From assembly GCA_022376925.1 (NCBI GenBank), contig JAIOJX010000004.1, positions 122,785,123 through 122,849,122 on the forward strand: DNA of 64,000 nt, given 5' to 3'. Under the pieces are notes generated by a model. It saw nothing but the letters and a program-made list of their open reading frames with translations. It was not told the DNA's origin and did not search any database. Shown piece after piece: positions 46,693-57,788 of this stretch; position 1 is the first letter of the stretch, and the number at the start of each line of letters is the position of its first letter. This stretch comes from Tragulus kanchil (taxonomy: Eukaryota > Chordata > Mammalia > Artiodactyla > Tragulidae). The position numbers and the translations under genes are program-made.

Positions 46693-47395
46693 TGTTATGG
46701 ACACCTGGAGACATGTTCATTTCTCACAAAAATTAAGAAAGCTATCCGGGCTAAACAGACAATTGTCTCCTCACACTAAGGATAAGCATTGCCTGCAAGC
46801 CTCGCCTCTCTGAGACCAATACAGGGCACAAAGGTTCTTCCTCTTACCACTTTTTAATGCTAATGAAACACTTTACAAACTCTGAGCGCCCTTTGTAACT
46901 TAAGTATTCTAAGAATGTTTCTCCTTAAGAGCAAAGGTGTTGGTGGGGGAGAAAGGGCTCTGGTGATGACCTCTTTTGCATCTCTAGACAGACAAAAAGC
47001 TTTCTCATGATTATTAATTAGCTTGAGATTTCTAGTTAGAAAAAATATAAAATGAGATGGGGGAGGACTGTGCATTAGCCTTGCCCACGGAGATTGGCTG
47101 AGCCCGATGGGGTCGAGACTCTCCAGCTCTGGGGTAAGAATATCTGTTTACATTTGATTGAGTTCTGATTATTTCTGATTACTTGTGCTTGCCTTTATTT
47201 GATGATTAATAAACCCACTCTTGGTTTGACAATACTTGAGACCACAATACTTTATTGTCGAGGTCCGAGGCTCACACCCTGAGGGGACCACGCTGTGTTC
47301 GCGGAAAAGTCTCTGAGCTATTTAACATAGTTTCTCTTAGTGAGAACTAGTGAGAATAGTAATCAGAGTAAGCTCGGAACACGGTGCCCACGACA
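46693..47395 (+). mobile_element. solo LTR of an endogenous retrovirus, nested in a SINE
   Basis: 703 bp, TG at 46693 to CA at 47395. A TATA-like 'aaatataaaatgag' lies near 47043, and an AATAAA signal in 'attaataaaccc' near 47207. The SINE it interrupts resumes directly, with CCC(C/A) duplicated at the two edges. No internal retroviral genes are present. It differs from the LTR at 3995/6526, and I cannot name the family. Confidence 0.8.
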
Positions 47396-47650
47396 CCCAT
47401 GAGTCACAACTATTGAGCCTGTGCTCTAGAGCCTCCGAACTGCAACTGTTGAGCCCATGTGCCACAACTACTGAAGCCCCTGTTCCCTAGACCCTGAGTT
47501 CCACAACAAGCGAAGTCACTGCAGCAAGAAGCCTGCTCACCTCAACTAGAGAATAGCCCCCACTCCCTGCAACTAGAGAAGACTCTGTGGCAGCAGTGAA
47601 AACCCAGAAGAGCCAAAAATAAATGAATAAATAAAATTAAAAATAAAATA
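47396..47650 (+). mobile_element. CHR-type SINE, 3' part
   Basis: Continues 'gagtcacaactattgagcct' and runs to the 'aaataaatgaataaataaa' tail. The right target duplication 'aaatgatgtataac' (47651-47664) matches the left flank of the SINE head. Confidence 0.88.
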
Positions 47651-47944
47651 AAATGATGTATAACATAATCACATGTATTTAAGAATGTATTCCAATGGCA
47701 AATGGCAAAGTTCAACAATGAAAAACTGCAATTACTTTTGCACCAGCCTAAAAGAAAGTCAGACTTGAAGGTTTCTTACAGAAGTATTAGAGGACAACAC
47801 AGGAAAGAAGAAAAGGTAAAGGGACCTGAAGGAACAGGTGTTGACATGGGGATGGGGCTGAATCAAGAGTCTGGTTCACAGTTTTATCTCCGTTATTCCT
47901 CCCACATAACACCTGCTACTGACTATCATTTCTCAAGTGCCCAC

Positions 47945-48072
47945 GATGTGGTGTTCTCAGTTATGTCTGACTCTTTGCAACCCTGCGAACTGTAGCCCAC
48001 CAGGCTCCTCTGTCCATGAGATTATCCTGGCAAGAATACTGGAGTGGACAGCTGTTTCCTATTCCAGAGGAT
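47945..48072 (-). mobile_element. BovA SINE fragment
   Basis: 'ttatgtctgactctttgcaa', 'ctgtagcccaccaggctcct' and 'aatactggagtgga', inverted. Confidence 0.85.
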
Positions 48073-48101
48073 AGAAACCACATTTTAAAAATCCTTCAAC
48101 A

Positions 48102-48360
48102 GGGCTTCCCTGGTGGTCCAGTGGGTAAGGACACCGCCTTGCAGTGCAAGGGGCGCCGGTTCGATCCCTGGCCTGGGAAGATCCCACATGCCGTGGAGCA
48201 GCTGGACCGATGTGTCCAACTACCCAGCCCGAGCTCTGGAGCGCATGCGCGTGGAGCCGGTGCTCTACAGTGAGAGAGGCCACTGCAATGGGAGGCCCAC
48301 ACTGGCCAAAAGAACAAAGATAAATAAATGAAAGACCAACAGAAGTGTCCAAAAAAAGAA
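48102..48360 (+). mobile_element. GTGTCC-type CHR-like SINE
   Basis: Flanked by 'attttaaaaatcct' (about 48081) and the same string near 48367. It has a complete head and body, 'gctggaccgatgtgtccaac'. The C-rich tract is missing. Confidence 0.88.
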
Positions 48361-49063
48361 AAGAATATTTTAAAAATCCTGACAACTCTTCTAGCCATGC
48401 CATGTGTTTTGAGTGGTTCCTGCTTATTCCCACAACTTTGCCCCTTTTCCTTTCTAAGTTTTCCCCAACCTGTGAAGACGGCTCCTTTCCCATTTCCTTC
48501 TAAAAACATGCTTTGACTACTCCTAACCACACTGCTATTATCCCGTGGCAATTAAAATCTGTATCCATAATTGTCCCTGACTTCACATTTCTTCCATTTG
48601 TGGGAATCAAGCCTCCTCGAAGCTCTCCTAGAGGGCAGTGTCCATGCACAGGGGTCACGTCCATTACCCCCATTCCCTGTCACCTCATACAGCGCTGCTC
48701 ACAGCATGTTGGATGACCCACATGATGACTTTACTCTACCTGGTTTCTCTGTTGAGGATATTCCTTGGACTTTGGTTAGTAATCTCTCATATTTACTCCA
48801 GACTAGGAAAACCAAGCTTCTGATTTTCTTGTCCAGACTTGCTGCTCCACATCTCAGTGACCGGAAGGAAACACATCCTTCCAATCAAAGCTGATGCCTT
48901 GACTCCTTTTAATCTCATGTCTCATGTTTAATCTGTTAGCATATCTTATTGTCCCAATTTTCAAAATATATCCAGAACACAATACATTTACCCCAATATT
49001 ACCCAGTCCCAGATCTTCCCATTATTAACTACTAAGTCCAAGCCACCATCAGGTTTTTCTTTT
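48361..49063. other. non-coding sequence with possible L2 remnants
   Basis: 'gctctcctagagggcagtgt' and 'cataacaagc'-type motifs hint at ancient LINE, but the similarity is too weak to call. Confidence 0.35.
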
Positions 49064-49260
49064 CAATTAATTAATTTATTTATTTTTGGCTGCGTGGTCT
49101 CCACGGCTGAGCTCAGGCTTTCTCTGGTTGTGGTGCATGGGCTCTGGTGGCATGGGCTCAGTAGCTGTGGGACATGGACTTAGCTGCCCTGAGGCATGTA
49201 GAATCTTTTCGGACCAGGGTTCAAACCAGATTCTTGACCACTGGATCACCAGGGAAGTCC
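49064..49260 (-). mobile_element. CHR-type SINE
   Basis: Inverted: 'tttttggctgcgtggtctcc', 'ggctcagtagctgtgggaca' and 'atcaccagggaagtcc', with 'accatcag' on both flanks. Confidence 0.88.
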
Positions 49261-49404
49261 TACCATCAGGGTATTTTTTTTGGATTATAGTTACAGTCCC
49301 TTTAGGTGGTCTCCGAGCTTCCGGTGCCCACTGGCCAGCTAAGTCAGAAGCTCTGAAATCAGCTCAGACACAATCTGTTTCAAACAGAGCATCCGGGAAG
49401 ACCT

Positions 49405-49845
49405 CCTAAAAGATGTTGGATCATGTGACTTTTCCATTCAGAACCCTTGGATGGCTTCCCTTCTCACTCAGAGTAAAAGCCGAGACCCTTGAAATGGTCT
49501 TCAAGGCTCTGCCCAGTACAACCCAGTTCCTTCTTGCTGTCATCCCTTCCAATCTCTTCACTCACGCCATCCCAGCCATACTGGTCTCCTCACTCTTACT
49601 TGAGGGCACCAGGCCTAGTCCCCAGAAGACTCCTGAAGGATCACTGTAGGCGTTACCTCTTTCAGGAAGCCTGTACACTCACCCACATCAACCAGGTGGA
49701 GGTCCCTTTTGTACTTCCAGCGCCCGTGGCTAGCACTGCAACTTTCTCTACCTCTTTGTACAATTATGACTTCTACATTGTCAGTCTCTCATAAATCAGA
49801 TTGTAAGCTCCTCCAGGGTAGTGATCATACTTTACTTATTTGGAC
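49405..49845 (+). mobile_element. L2 LINE 3' region
   Basis: 'cccttggatggcttcccttc', 'actcagagtaaaagccgaga', 'ggtcttcaaggctctgccca' and 'caggaagcctgtacactcac' are the classic L2 order. A D15 copy is at 50507-50945. Confidence 0.85.
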
Positions 49846-50165
49846 TTTCTCTGTTGAGGATATTCCTTGGACTTTGGTTAGTAATCTCTCATATTTACTC
49901 CAGACTAGGAAAACCAAGCTTCTGATTTTCTTGTCCAGACTTGCTGCTCCACATCTCAGTGACCGGAAGGAAACACATCCTTCCAATCAAAGCTGATGCC
50001 TTGACTCCTTTTAATCTCATGTCTCATGTTTAATCTGTTAGCATATCTTATTGTCCCAATTTTCAAAATATATCCAGAACACAATACATTTACCCCAATA
50101 TTACCCAGTCCCAGATCTTCCCATTATTAACTACTAAGTCCAAGCCACCATCAGGTTTTTCTTTT

Positions 50166-50362
50166 CAATTAATTAATTTATTTATTTTTGGCTGCGTGGT
50201 CTCCACGGCTGAGCTCAGGCTTTCTCTGGTTGTGGTGCATGGGCTCTGGTGGCATGGGCTCAGTAGCTGTGGGACATGGACTTAGCTGCCCTGAGGCATG
50301 TAGAATCTTTTCGGACCAGGGTTCAAACCAGATTCTTGACCACTGGATCACCAGGGAAGTCC
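50166..50362 (-). mobile_element. CHR-type SINE, duplicated copy
   Basis: D15 second copy of 49064..49260. Confidence 0.88.
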
Positions 50363-51004
50363 TACCATCAGGGTATTTTTTTTGGATTATAGTTACAGTC
50401 CCTTTAGGTGGTCTCCGAGCTTCCGGTGCCCACTGGCCAGCTAAGTCAGAAGCTCTGAAATCAGCTCAGACACAATCTGTTTCAAACAGAGCATCCGGGA
50501 AGACCTCCTAAAAGATGTTGGATCATGTGACTTTTCCATTCAGAACCCTTGGATGGCTTCCCTTCTCACTCAGAGTAAAAGCCGAGACCCTTGAAATGGT
50601 CTTCAAGGCTCTGCCCAGTACAACCCAGTTCCTTCTTGCTGTCATCCCTTCCAATCTCTTCACTCACGCCATCCCAGCCATACTGGTCTCCTCACTCTTA
50701 CTTGAGGGCACCAGGCCTAGTCCCCAGAAGACTCCTGAAGGATCACTGTAGGCGTTACCTCTTTCAGGAAGCCTGTACACTCACCCACATCAACCAGGTG
50801 GAGGTCCCTTTTGTACTTCCAGCGCCCGTGGCTAGCACTGCAACTTTCTCTACCTCTTTGTACAATTATGACTTCTACATTGTCAGTCTCGCTCATAAAT
50901 CAGATTGTAAGCTCCTCCAGGGTAGTGATCATACTTTACTTATTTGGATCATTTTCATAAGAGCTACAGTAATTTGGACAGTATGTAAGAACAGACCAAA
51001 AGAT

Positions 51005-51387
51005 CAAGAGTCCAGGAACTGACCCACACATATGATCAATTATTGATTTTTCCACCAAGGCACCAAGCCAATTCAGTGGGGAAAGAGAAGTTGTTTTTAA
51101 ACAAATGGTGCTGGATATACTGGATGTCTGGGTAAATAAAAGCTGAACCTTAGCCTTTATCTCACACCATACATGAAAATCTGAGATAGATCACTGACTT
51201 AAGCCTAGCACCATAAACATAAGCCTAGCACCATAAAGCTTCTAGAAGTATATATAGGAGAATATCTCCAGGATCTTGAAGTGGGACACAAAAGTGCACA
51301 CCATTAAAGGGGAAAAAAATGATAAGGTTGCACTTCATCAGCCTTTAAAATTTCTGGGTATCAAAAGATACCATTAAGAAAACTAAC
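51005..51387 (+). mobile_element. L1 ORF2 3' fragment
   Basis: 'caaggcaccaagccaattca', 'acaaatggtgctggatatac', 'gcctttatctcacaccatac' and 'cttcatcagcctttaaaatt' correspond to the C-terminal L1 ORF2 region. It contains a short tandem 'aagcctagcaccataaa' duplication near 51203-51238. Confidence 0.85.
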
Positions 51388-51664
51388 AAGGGTTTCCCTG
51401 GTGGTCCAGTGACTGAGAATCCACCTGCCAGTGCAGGGGATATGGGTTCAACTCCTGATCCAGGAAGATCCCACATGCCCAGGGGCAACTAAGCCCGTGT
51501 TCCACACAACTACTGTTCCCATGTGCTGAAACTACTGTAGTCTGTTCTCCCAAAAGCCTGTGCTCTGCAACAAGAGAAGCCACCCCAAAGAGAAGTCTGC
51601 AACTAGACAGCAGCCCCCACTTGCTGAAACTAGAGAAAACCCTCATGCAGCAACAAAGACATGG
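51388..51664 (+). mobile_element. CHR-type SINE in L1
   Basis: Head 'tttccctggtggtccagtga' and a long CHR body. The target duplication 'agaaaactaac' is at 51378-51387 and again near 52032, beyond later insertions into its tail. Confidence 0.85.
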
Positions 51665-51704
51665 TTCAGTTTCTTTTTTTTTTTTTTTTTTTATGGTTCA
51701 GTTT
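51661..51704. repeat. poly-T tract flanked by direct repeats
   Basis: About 19 T flanked on each side by 'atggttcagttt' (51661-51672 and 51693-51704), within the tail of a SINE. It resembles a tail-only insertion. Confidence 0.8.
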
Positions 51705-51740
51705 TAAATGAATTAAATAAGTTAAAAGAAACCTGCTTAG

Positions 51741-52007
51741 GGCTTCCCTGGTGGTCCAGTGGGTAAAGAGTCCGCCTTGCAGTGCAAGGGGCACCGATTC
51801 GATCCCTGGCCCAGGAAGATCCCACATGCTGTGGGATGGCTGGACTGGTGTGTTTAATTATGACCCGCCATTCTGGAACGCATGCACCCAGAGCCGGCGC
51901 TCTGCAAGGAGAGAGGCCACCGTGATGGGAGGCCCACACAGGCCAAATAATAAAAAAAAGATGGATGAAAAGAAATGAAAACCAATAAAAGAGGCCAAAA
52001 AAAAAAA
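51741..52007 (+). mobile_element. GTGTCC-type CHR-like SINE
   Basis: Perfect target duplication 'aaacctgcttag' on both sides. The body has 'atggctggactggtgtgttt' and the tail is a long A-run. It is nested in the tail of the SINE at 51388. Confidence 0.9.
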
Positions 52008-52222
52008 AAAAAAACCTGCTTAGGTCTCTAAAAGAAAACTAACTTTTAAAAATCATTTGAAAAAGAGAAAAGAGAAAACCAACAGACAAATTACAGACTC
52101 AATTATATATCCAGGACTCTCAACAGTATCTGGCACAATAAGAGTTCAATTAAATATTGGTTGAGCTAATGCATAGAACACCTGGCTCTATTCCACCAAA
52201 ATACATGGATATTCTAACAGTA

Positions 52223-52438
52223 CAGGGCTTTTCTTGTGGCTCAGATGGTGAGGAATCTGCCTGAATTGCAGGAGACCCAGGCTTTATCCCTGGGTTGGGA
52301 AGATTCCCTGGAGAAGGAAGTGGCTACTCACTCCAGTATTCCCATCTGGAGAATTCCACAGACAGAGGAGCCTGGCAGGCTATGGTCCATGTGGTCACAA
52401 AGAGTCAGACACAACTGAGTGACGAACACTTTCACTTT
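52223..52438 (+). mobile_element. BovA2 SINE
   Basis: 'gcttttcttgtggctcagat', 'gattccctggagaaggaagt' and 'cagacacaactgagtgacga'. Confidence 0.9.
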
Positions 52439-52732
52439 TCACAAGACAGCTGAGCTGTCAATATCCTGTGACTGTTAGTGGGCAGTATAGTAGCTAGAGG
52501 GGAAGTCTACTGAATAGGAGGAAGGAAAGTTACCAAGATTCATTACTAGAAATGCACTGTGTTGTAAGGAAATTTAGGAGAATGTATCCAGGTCACCAGA
52601 TCTTTTAGAAAATCAGACAAAATGAGGCTTGAGTAACAGCAGAACACTCACTTCAGGAAATTAGCTAAAAACACAGGAAGAATTTCACAAAGTGGAGCAA
52701 CTAGCCAATAAAGGTGAAGCTACAAATGATCT

Positions 52733-52947
52733 GGGGTTTTCCAGGTGGCTCAGTGGTAAAGAATCCACCTGCCAGTGCAGGGAGATGCAGGAGACCCGGG
52801 CTCAGTCCCTGGGTCAGGAACATACCCTGGACGAGGAAATGGAAACCCTTTCCAGTATTCTTGCCTGGAGAATCCCATGGACATAGGAACCTGCCAGGCT
52901 ATAGTCCACAGAGTCTCAAAGAGTCAGACAGGACAGCACACATGCAC
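52733..52947 (+). mobile_element. Bov-tA/BovA2 SINE
   Basis: 'ttttccaggtggctcagtgg', 'aatccacctgccagtgcagg' and 'agtattcttgcctggagaat'. Confidence 0.9.
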
Positions 52948-53084
52948 AAATGATCTGCCTTAGATCATAAGCGGATTACATCTGAGATCTTGAGAGTTCT
53001 ATCACAAAGGGGGGGGGGTCAGGAAGGGAAAATTTCTAGTTAGATAAAAAAGGGCAAAATTGACCCTGCAAGCTTGAGACTGCT

Positions 53085-53240
53085 TCTGCGCATGGCCTAG
53101 ACCCCAGTTGACTGTACATTCTGCTCTGCTTAAGACTGTCCAAGTGCCAAACATCAACATGAACCAGCCATAGGTTAATGTTTGGCAGAAACCAACAAAA
53201 TTCTGTAAAGCAATTATCCTTCAATTAAAAGAATAAAAGA
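53085..53240 (+). mobile_element. L1 3' terminus
   Basis: 'catgaaccagccataggtta', 'ggcagaaaccaacaaaattc' and 'aaagcaattatccttcaatt' form the forward L1 end. Confidence 0.7.
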
Positions 53241-53390
53241 CTGTCCATGTGTCTCCCAAAGTGTGTAATATTAGCTCCTTTCTTTATTCACTAAAGTGTT
53301 ATTGTTTAGATGATATATATTGTGATTATTTTACTTAAATGTGTTCTGTCTACCTCTTAAGTTTGGATGGTCAGGGATGGACAGGTAGAT

Positions 53391-53598
53391 CAGGGGTCCC
53401 CAGACTCTGGGCCACAGACCATTATGGACCAGGGCCTGTTAGGAACCCAGCCACACTACAGAAGGGGAACTACAGGTGAGTGAGTGAAGCTTCCTTTGTG
53501 GCACCCCAGGGCTCAAACCATCACCCTCCTTCCACCCCCACCCATGGGAAAAACTGTCTTCCACAGCCCCTGGTACCAAAAAAGGTTGGGGACCTATG
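53391..53598. mobile_element. hAT-type DNA transposon remnant (nonautonomous)
   Basis: Starts 'caggggtccccagactc' and ends with the near-inverse 'ggttggggacctatg'. Internal 'ggcctgttaggaacc' and 'aaactgtcttccacag' match the widespread mammalian 'CAGGGGTCCCCA' hAT family. The family name is not certain. Confidence 0.7.
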
Positions 53599-53864
53599 TA
53601 GTTGCATATTCACTGTGCTTATCTGTTCCACCCATCAGCATCCCCTCCTGGAAGGAACCTTAGGCCAAATAAGAGCAAGTGCTCACTATCCTGACGACCC
53701 AGTGCAAGACTGCTGACAAGTGTATAACCTCATGTTTAGCTTGCTTCCTTGCTCCTTGCCGTAATCAGGTGAGTTGAGCAGAAGTCTTCAGTGTAATTAT
53801 TTTGAATTAACATAGTTCTTTTCTACCTCTAAAACCACTAATTATATTCTAATCCATACTTTCT

Positions 53865-53960
53865 TCTAAACAAAGGGAACTGAAGCATAGAGTCACCTGG
53901 TTAAATGACTTCTTTAGGATCATTCAGGGTGAAAACTCTAGATGGTATTCCCATTTCTGA
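53865..53960 (+). mobile_element. MIR SINE
   Basis: 'gggaactgaagcatagagtc' and 'acctggttaaatgacttctt' resemble the MIR core. A D16 copy is at 54967-55062. Confidence 0.5.
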
Positions 53961-54823
53961 TACATTTATTTTCAGCTCACCATCACCACCATCATTCACT
54001 CACTTAAAAACCATTTATTAAGCACCTATTTTTGTGTCAAAAATCCCTCTCCGTATGATGAGTTTACTAAGGATCCAATGACCTGGACACTCACTGAGTG
54101 TGCATGAGTTAAAACAGGCAATCTGCAGCTGAGATAAGTGCATTGGGTACTAACGTTCAGCGTTTGAAGTGTGCTCTACATTTCAGCTGAGAAAATTGAC
54201 TAGAAGGGAGCCTGCTTTTCTACAGGGAGACAAACCTTGATTCTACGAGTGAATGCTCCCTTAGGGGTCCAAGCAACGCGAGTGGGCTATGGAACACTCT
54301 GGTGGGGCGCAGCAGTGTAGAGGAGGAGAGGGTTCTAGTATTCAGTAATGGAAATAAACATCCAACATTTCTACTGTATGCTTCTAATCTAAAGATTTTA
54401 AGCCTTAAAAAAGAACCTTTCATGGAGCTGCTGTTTTACATGATAAAACCAGCTAGAAACAGTCATCAATTAGTGTTTGGAATAGCTCATACATTTACAT
54501 TAGGAACATCACCTTTGGTGCTTCTGATTCGAGTTCATTGATCTGCCACGACTTTGAAATCTCAGGCAGGAATTCATTAATAGCAACCTAATTTGAAAGA
54601 GAAGCAACTGCTTTCCTGCCTTCTGAATTATCCATCCAGGGGGGCTCCTTTCTCTTCTGGTCATCTTTAGAGCTGGTTTTTTCAAAAGTAGAAAACAGTT
54701 CTTTGCCAGAGTAATCACTTAACAAAACGAAACAAGCACATGTAAGAGGAGAGTTCTTGCTTAATGGCTCAAGCTGTGAAATAATGAATCCAAAGATACA
54801 TGATTGACTGCTACTAAGAAGAT

Positions 54824-54910
54824 GCCTGGGCTTACTTGGTGGCTCATACAATAAAGAACCTACCTACAAGGCAGGAGACATGGGTTCCATCCCTGGCTTG
54901 GGAAGATCCC
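54824..54910 (+). mobile_element. BovA2 SINE cut at duplication boundary
   Basis: Head only, ending 'gcttgggaagatccc' at the D16 junction. The full element is at 55926. Confidence 0.9.
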
Positions 54911-55925
54911 AACATAGTTCTTTTCTACCTCTAAAACCACTAATTATATTCTAATCCATACTTTCTTCTAAACAAAGGGAACTGAAGCATAGAGTCACCT
55001 GGTTAAATGACTTCTTTAGGATCATTCAGGGTGAAAACTCTAGATGGTATTCCCATTTCTGATACATTTATTTTCAGCTCACCATCACCACCATCATTCA
55101 CTCACTTAAAAACCATTTATTAAGCACCTATTTTTGTGTCAAAAATCCCTCTCCGTATGATGAGTTTACTAAGGATCCAATGACCTGGACACTCACTGAG
55201 TGTGCATGAGTTAAAACAGGCAATCTGCAGCTGAGATAAGTGCATTGGGTACTAACGTTCAGCGTTTGAAGTGTGCTCTACATTTCAGCTGAGAAAATTG
55301 ACTAGAAGGGAGCCTGCTTTTCTACAGGGAGACAAACCTTGATTCTACGAGTGAATGCTCCCTTAGGGGTCCAAGCAACGCGAGTGGGCTATGGAACACT
55401 CTGGTGGGGCGCAGCAGTGTAGAGGAGGAGAGGGTTCTAGTATTCAGTAATGGAAATAAACATCCAACATTTCTACTGTATGCTTCTAATCTAAAGATTT
55501 TAAGCCTTAAAAAAGAACCTTTCATGGAGCTGCTGTTTTACATGATAAAACCAGCTAGAAACAGTCATCAATTAGTGTTTGGAATAGCTCATACATTTAC
55601 ATTAGGAACATCACCTTTGGTGCTTCTGATTCGAGTTCATTGATCTGCCACGACTTTGAAATCTCAGGCAGGAATTCATTAATAGCAACCTAATTTGAAA
55701 GAGAAGCAACTGCTTTCCTGCCTTCTGAATTATCCATCCAGGGGGGCTCCTTTCTCTTCTGGTCATCTTTAGAGCTGGTTTTTTCAAAAGTAGAAAACAG
55801 TTCTTTGCCAGAGTAATCACTTAACAAAACGAAACAAGCACATGTAAGAGGAGAGTTCTTGCTTAATGGCTCAAGCTGTGAAATAATGAATCCAAAGATA
55901 CATGATTGACTGCTACTAAGAAGAT

Positions 55926-56147
55926 GCCTGGGCTTACTTGGTGGCTCATACAATAAAGAACCTACCTACAAGGCAGGAGACATGGGTTCCATCCCTGGCT
56001 TGGGAAGATCCCCTCGAGAAGGGAATGGCCATCCACTCCAGTATTCTTGCCTGGAGAATTCCATGGACAGAGGAGCCTGGCAGGCTACAGTCTATGGTTT
56101 GCAAAGAATTGGACACAACTGAGCAACTAACATACCACACACACACA
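55926..56147 (+). mobile_element. BovA2 SINE
   Basis: 'ctgggcttacttggtggctc' to 'ggacacaactgagcaactaa', followed by a short (CA)n. Confidence 0.9.
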
Positions 56148-56224
56148 AGAAGTTGCCTAGGTAGCTAGGCAGTAAGGGAAATGAGAAATCTAAAATTGTG
56201 TTGAAATTTACTGATAATCTCAAC

Positions 56225-57285
56225 TAACTATTTTAGTCTTTGACCAATAAGCACATATAAAGATGGTCAATATCAGGAGCCATCAGGGAATGCAAAACCA
56301 CAGTGACTACCACTTCATACCTACAAGGATGTTAGAATAAAAGAGATAGATGATGCAAAGTGTTAGAGAGGATGTGGAAGAATTGGAAATTTCATACACT
56401 GCTGGTGTATACATAAAATGGCACAGCATCTTAAAAGACAGTCTTGCAGTGCAAGGGGCACCAGTTCGATCCCTGGCCTGGGAAGATCCCACGAGCCCGG
56501 AGCGGCTGGACTGATGTGTCCAATTACCGCGCCAGAGCTCTGGAGCGCATGCGCCCAGAGCCGGCGCTCTACAACGAAAGACACCACTGCGATGGGAGGC
56601 CCACAGGAGCCAAAGAACAAAGACGGATGAACATAGAGAAAGACCAATAGAAGTGGCCCGCCTACTCCCCTCCCTCCCCAACCCGACCCCTGCCCAAAAT
56701 AAATAAATAAATAAATCTTTAAAAAAAAAAAAAAAGACAGTCTTGTCAGTTTTTTAAAACAGTTGAATATAGTTATCTCATAACCCAGCAATTCCACTCC
56801 TAGGTATATATACCTTAGAGAAACAAAAACATATTCACACAAAACCTTATATACAAGTGTTCCCAGCAGTATAATTCATAATAGCTAAAAAAGCAGAAAG
56901 AACCCAAACATTCATCAACTGATGAAAGGATGAATAAAAGGTGGTATGTCCACACAACTGGATATTTATTATTCATTAATAAAATGAAATGATGTGCTGA
57001 TATAAGTTGCAACAAGGACACATCTTGAAATCATTCTGCTAGGTGAAAGAAACAAATGACCATATGCTGTTTGATTCTATTTGCATGAAATTATGGGAAG
57101 ACAGGCAGATCTATAGAAACAGAAAGTAGATTAATGACTGACTAGACTTGGTGGGGAATGTGGCTAGGCGGAGCAGCATTTCTTTTTAGGGTAATGAAAA
57201 CACTCTAACATTGACTGTGGTGATTGTGGTAATGTCAATATGCATAGCTCTGTGAATATACTAAAAGTCACTGAATCATGTACTT
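56225..57285 (+). mobile_element. L1 3' region interrupted by SINE
   Basis: 'catcagggaatgcaaaacca', 'cataacccagcaattccact', 'ccaaacattcatcaactgat', 'tgctaggtgaaagaaacaaa' and 'gtactttaaaattta' are L1 3'-region landmarks in order. The interruption is at about 56446-56735. Confidence 0.85.
56446..56735 (+). mobile_element. GTGTCC-type SINE, 5'-truncated
   Basis: Lacks the first ~45 bp of the tRNA head and starts near 'cttgcagtgcaagg'. It is still flanked by 'aaaagacagtcttg' at both ends, so the truncation occurred at insertion, as in LINE-driven retrotransposition. Confidence 0.88.
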
Positions 57286-57592
57286 TAAAATTTATTTATT
57301 TATTTATTATTGGTGGGGGGTGGGGTGGGGAGGGAGGGGAGCAGGCGGGCCACTTCTATTGGTCTTTCATTTGTTCTTTGGCCCTTATGGGCCTCCCATC
57401 ACGGTGGCCTCTGTTGTCACAGAGCACCAGCTCTACGCGCATGCGCTCCAGAGCTTCGGCTCGGTAATTGGACACATCTGTCCAGCCGCTCCGCGGCACG
57501 TGGGATCTTCCCAGGCCAGGGATCGAACCGGTGCCCCTTGCACTGCAAGGCGGTGTCCTTACCCCCTGCGCCACCAGGGGAAGCCCCTGGAA
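57285..57592 (-). mobile_element. GTGTCC-type CHR-like SINE
   Basis: Inverted full-length copy: T-rich tail, 'gcaggcgggccacttctatt', 'ccagccgctccgcggcacgt' and 'gcgccaccaggggaagcccc'. Confidence 0.9.
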
Positions 57593-57721
57593 TGTATTTA
57601 TATTCTGTTTCTTTAGAAAGGTAAGACCCCCTCAGTCCTCCTCCCTCCCATTCTTCACTCACGGCTTACAAGACAAGGGCTCAGAGAGGTTACACGACCT
57701 ATCCCTGTTTCCCAAATACTG

Positions 57722-57788
57722 GGTTGGCCCACACATTCCATAACACTTACACAAAAACCCCAAATGAACTTGTTGGCTAACCCAATAC
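57722..57788. mobile_element. mariner-derived MITE
   Basis: A ~67-bp imperfect palindrome with 'tgggttggcc' at one end and 'ggctaaccca' at the other, with inner arms rich in 'aaaaacccc' and 'aaatgaact'. It resembles known mammalian mariner MITEs. Confidence 0.65.

Larger units (their letters stand above)
45053..47300 (+). repeat. direct duplication D14 (period ~1130)
   Basis: 45053..46168 is repeated at 46183..47300 with a 14-bp linker. Differences cluster in the LTR part ('gacgttc' versus 'gacatgttc', 'gatatccgg' versus 'gctatccgg', 'atcccaatg' versus 'atgctaatg'). Confidence 0.94.
44310..47751 (-). mobile_element. mariner-type DNA transposon with nested insertions
   Basis: Terminal inverted repeats match at 16 of 17 bases: TTAGGTTGGTGCAAAAG at 44310 and the inverse of CTTTTGCACCAGCCTAA ending at 47751. 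Without the inserted SINE, the LTR and duplication D14, the element is about 1.2-1.3 kb, the usual mariner length. Confidence 0.88.
48744..50948 (+). repeat. direct duplication D15 (period 1102-1104)
   Basis: 48744..49844 is repeated at 49846..50948. The only clear change is a 2-bp indel ('gtctctcat' versus 'gtctcgctcat'). Confidence 0.95.
53809..56012 (+). repeat. direct duplication D16 (period 1102)
   Basis: 53809..54910 is repeated at 54911..56012. No difference was noticed. The right boundary cuts a BovA SINE immediately after its tRNA-like head. Confidence 0.95.
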
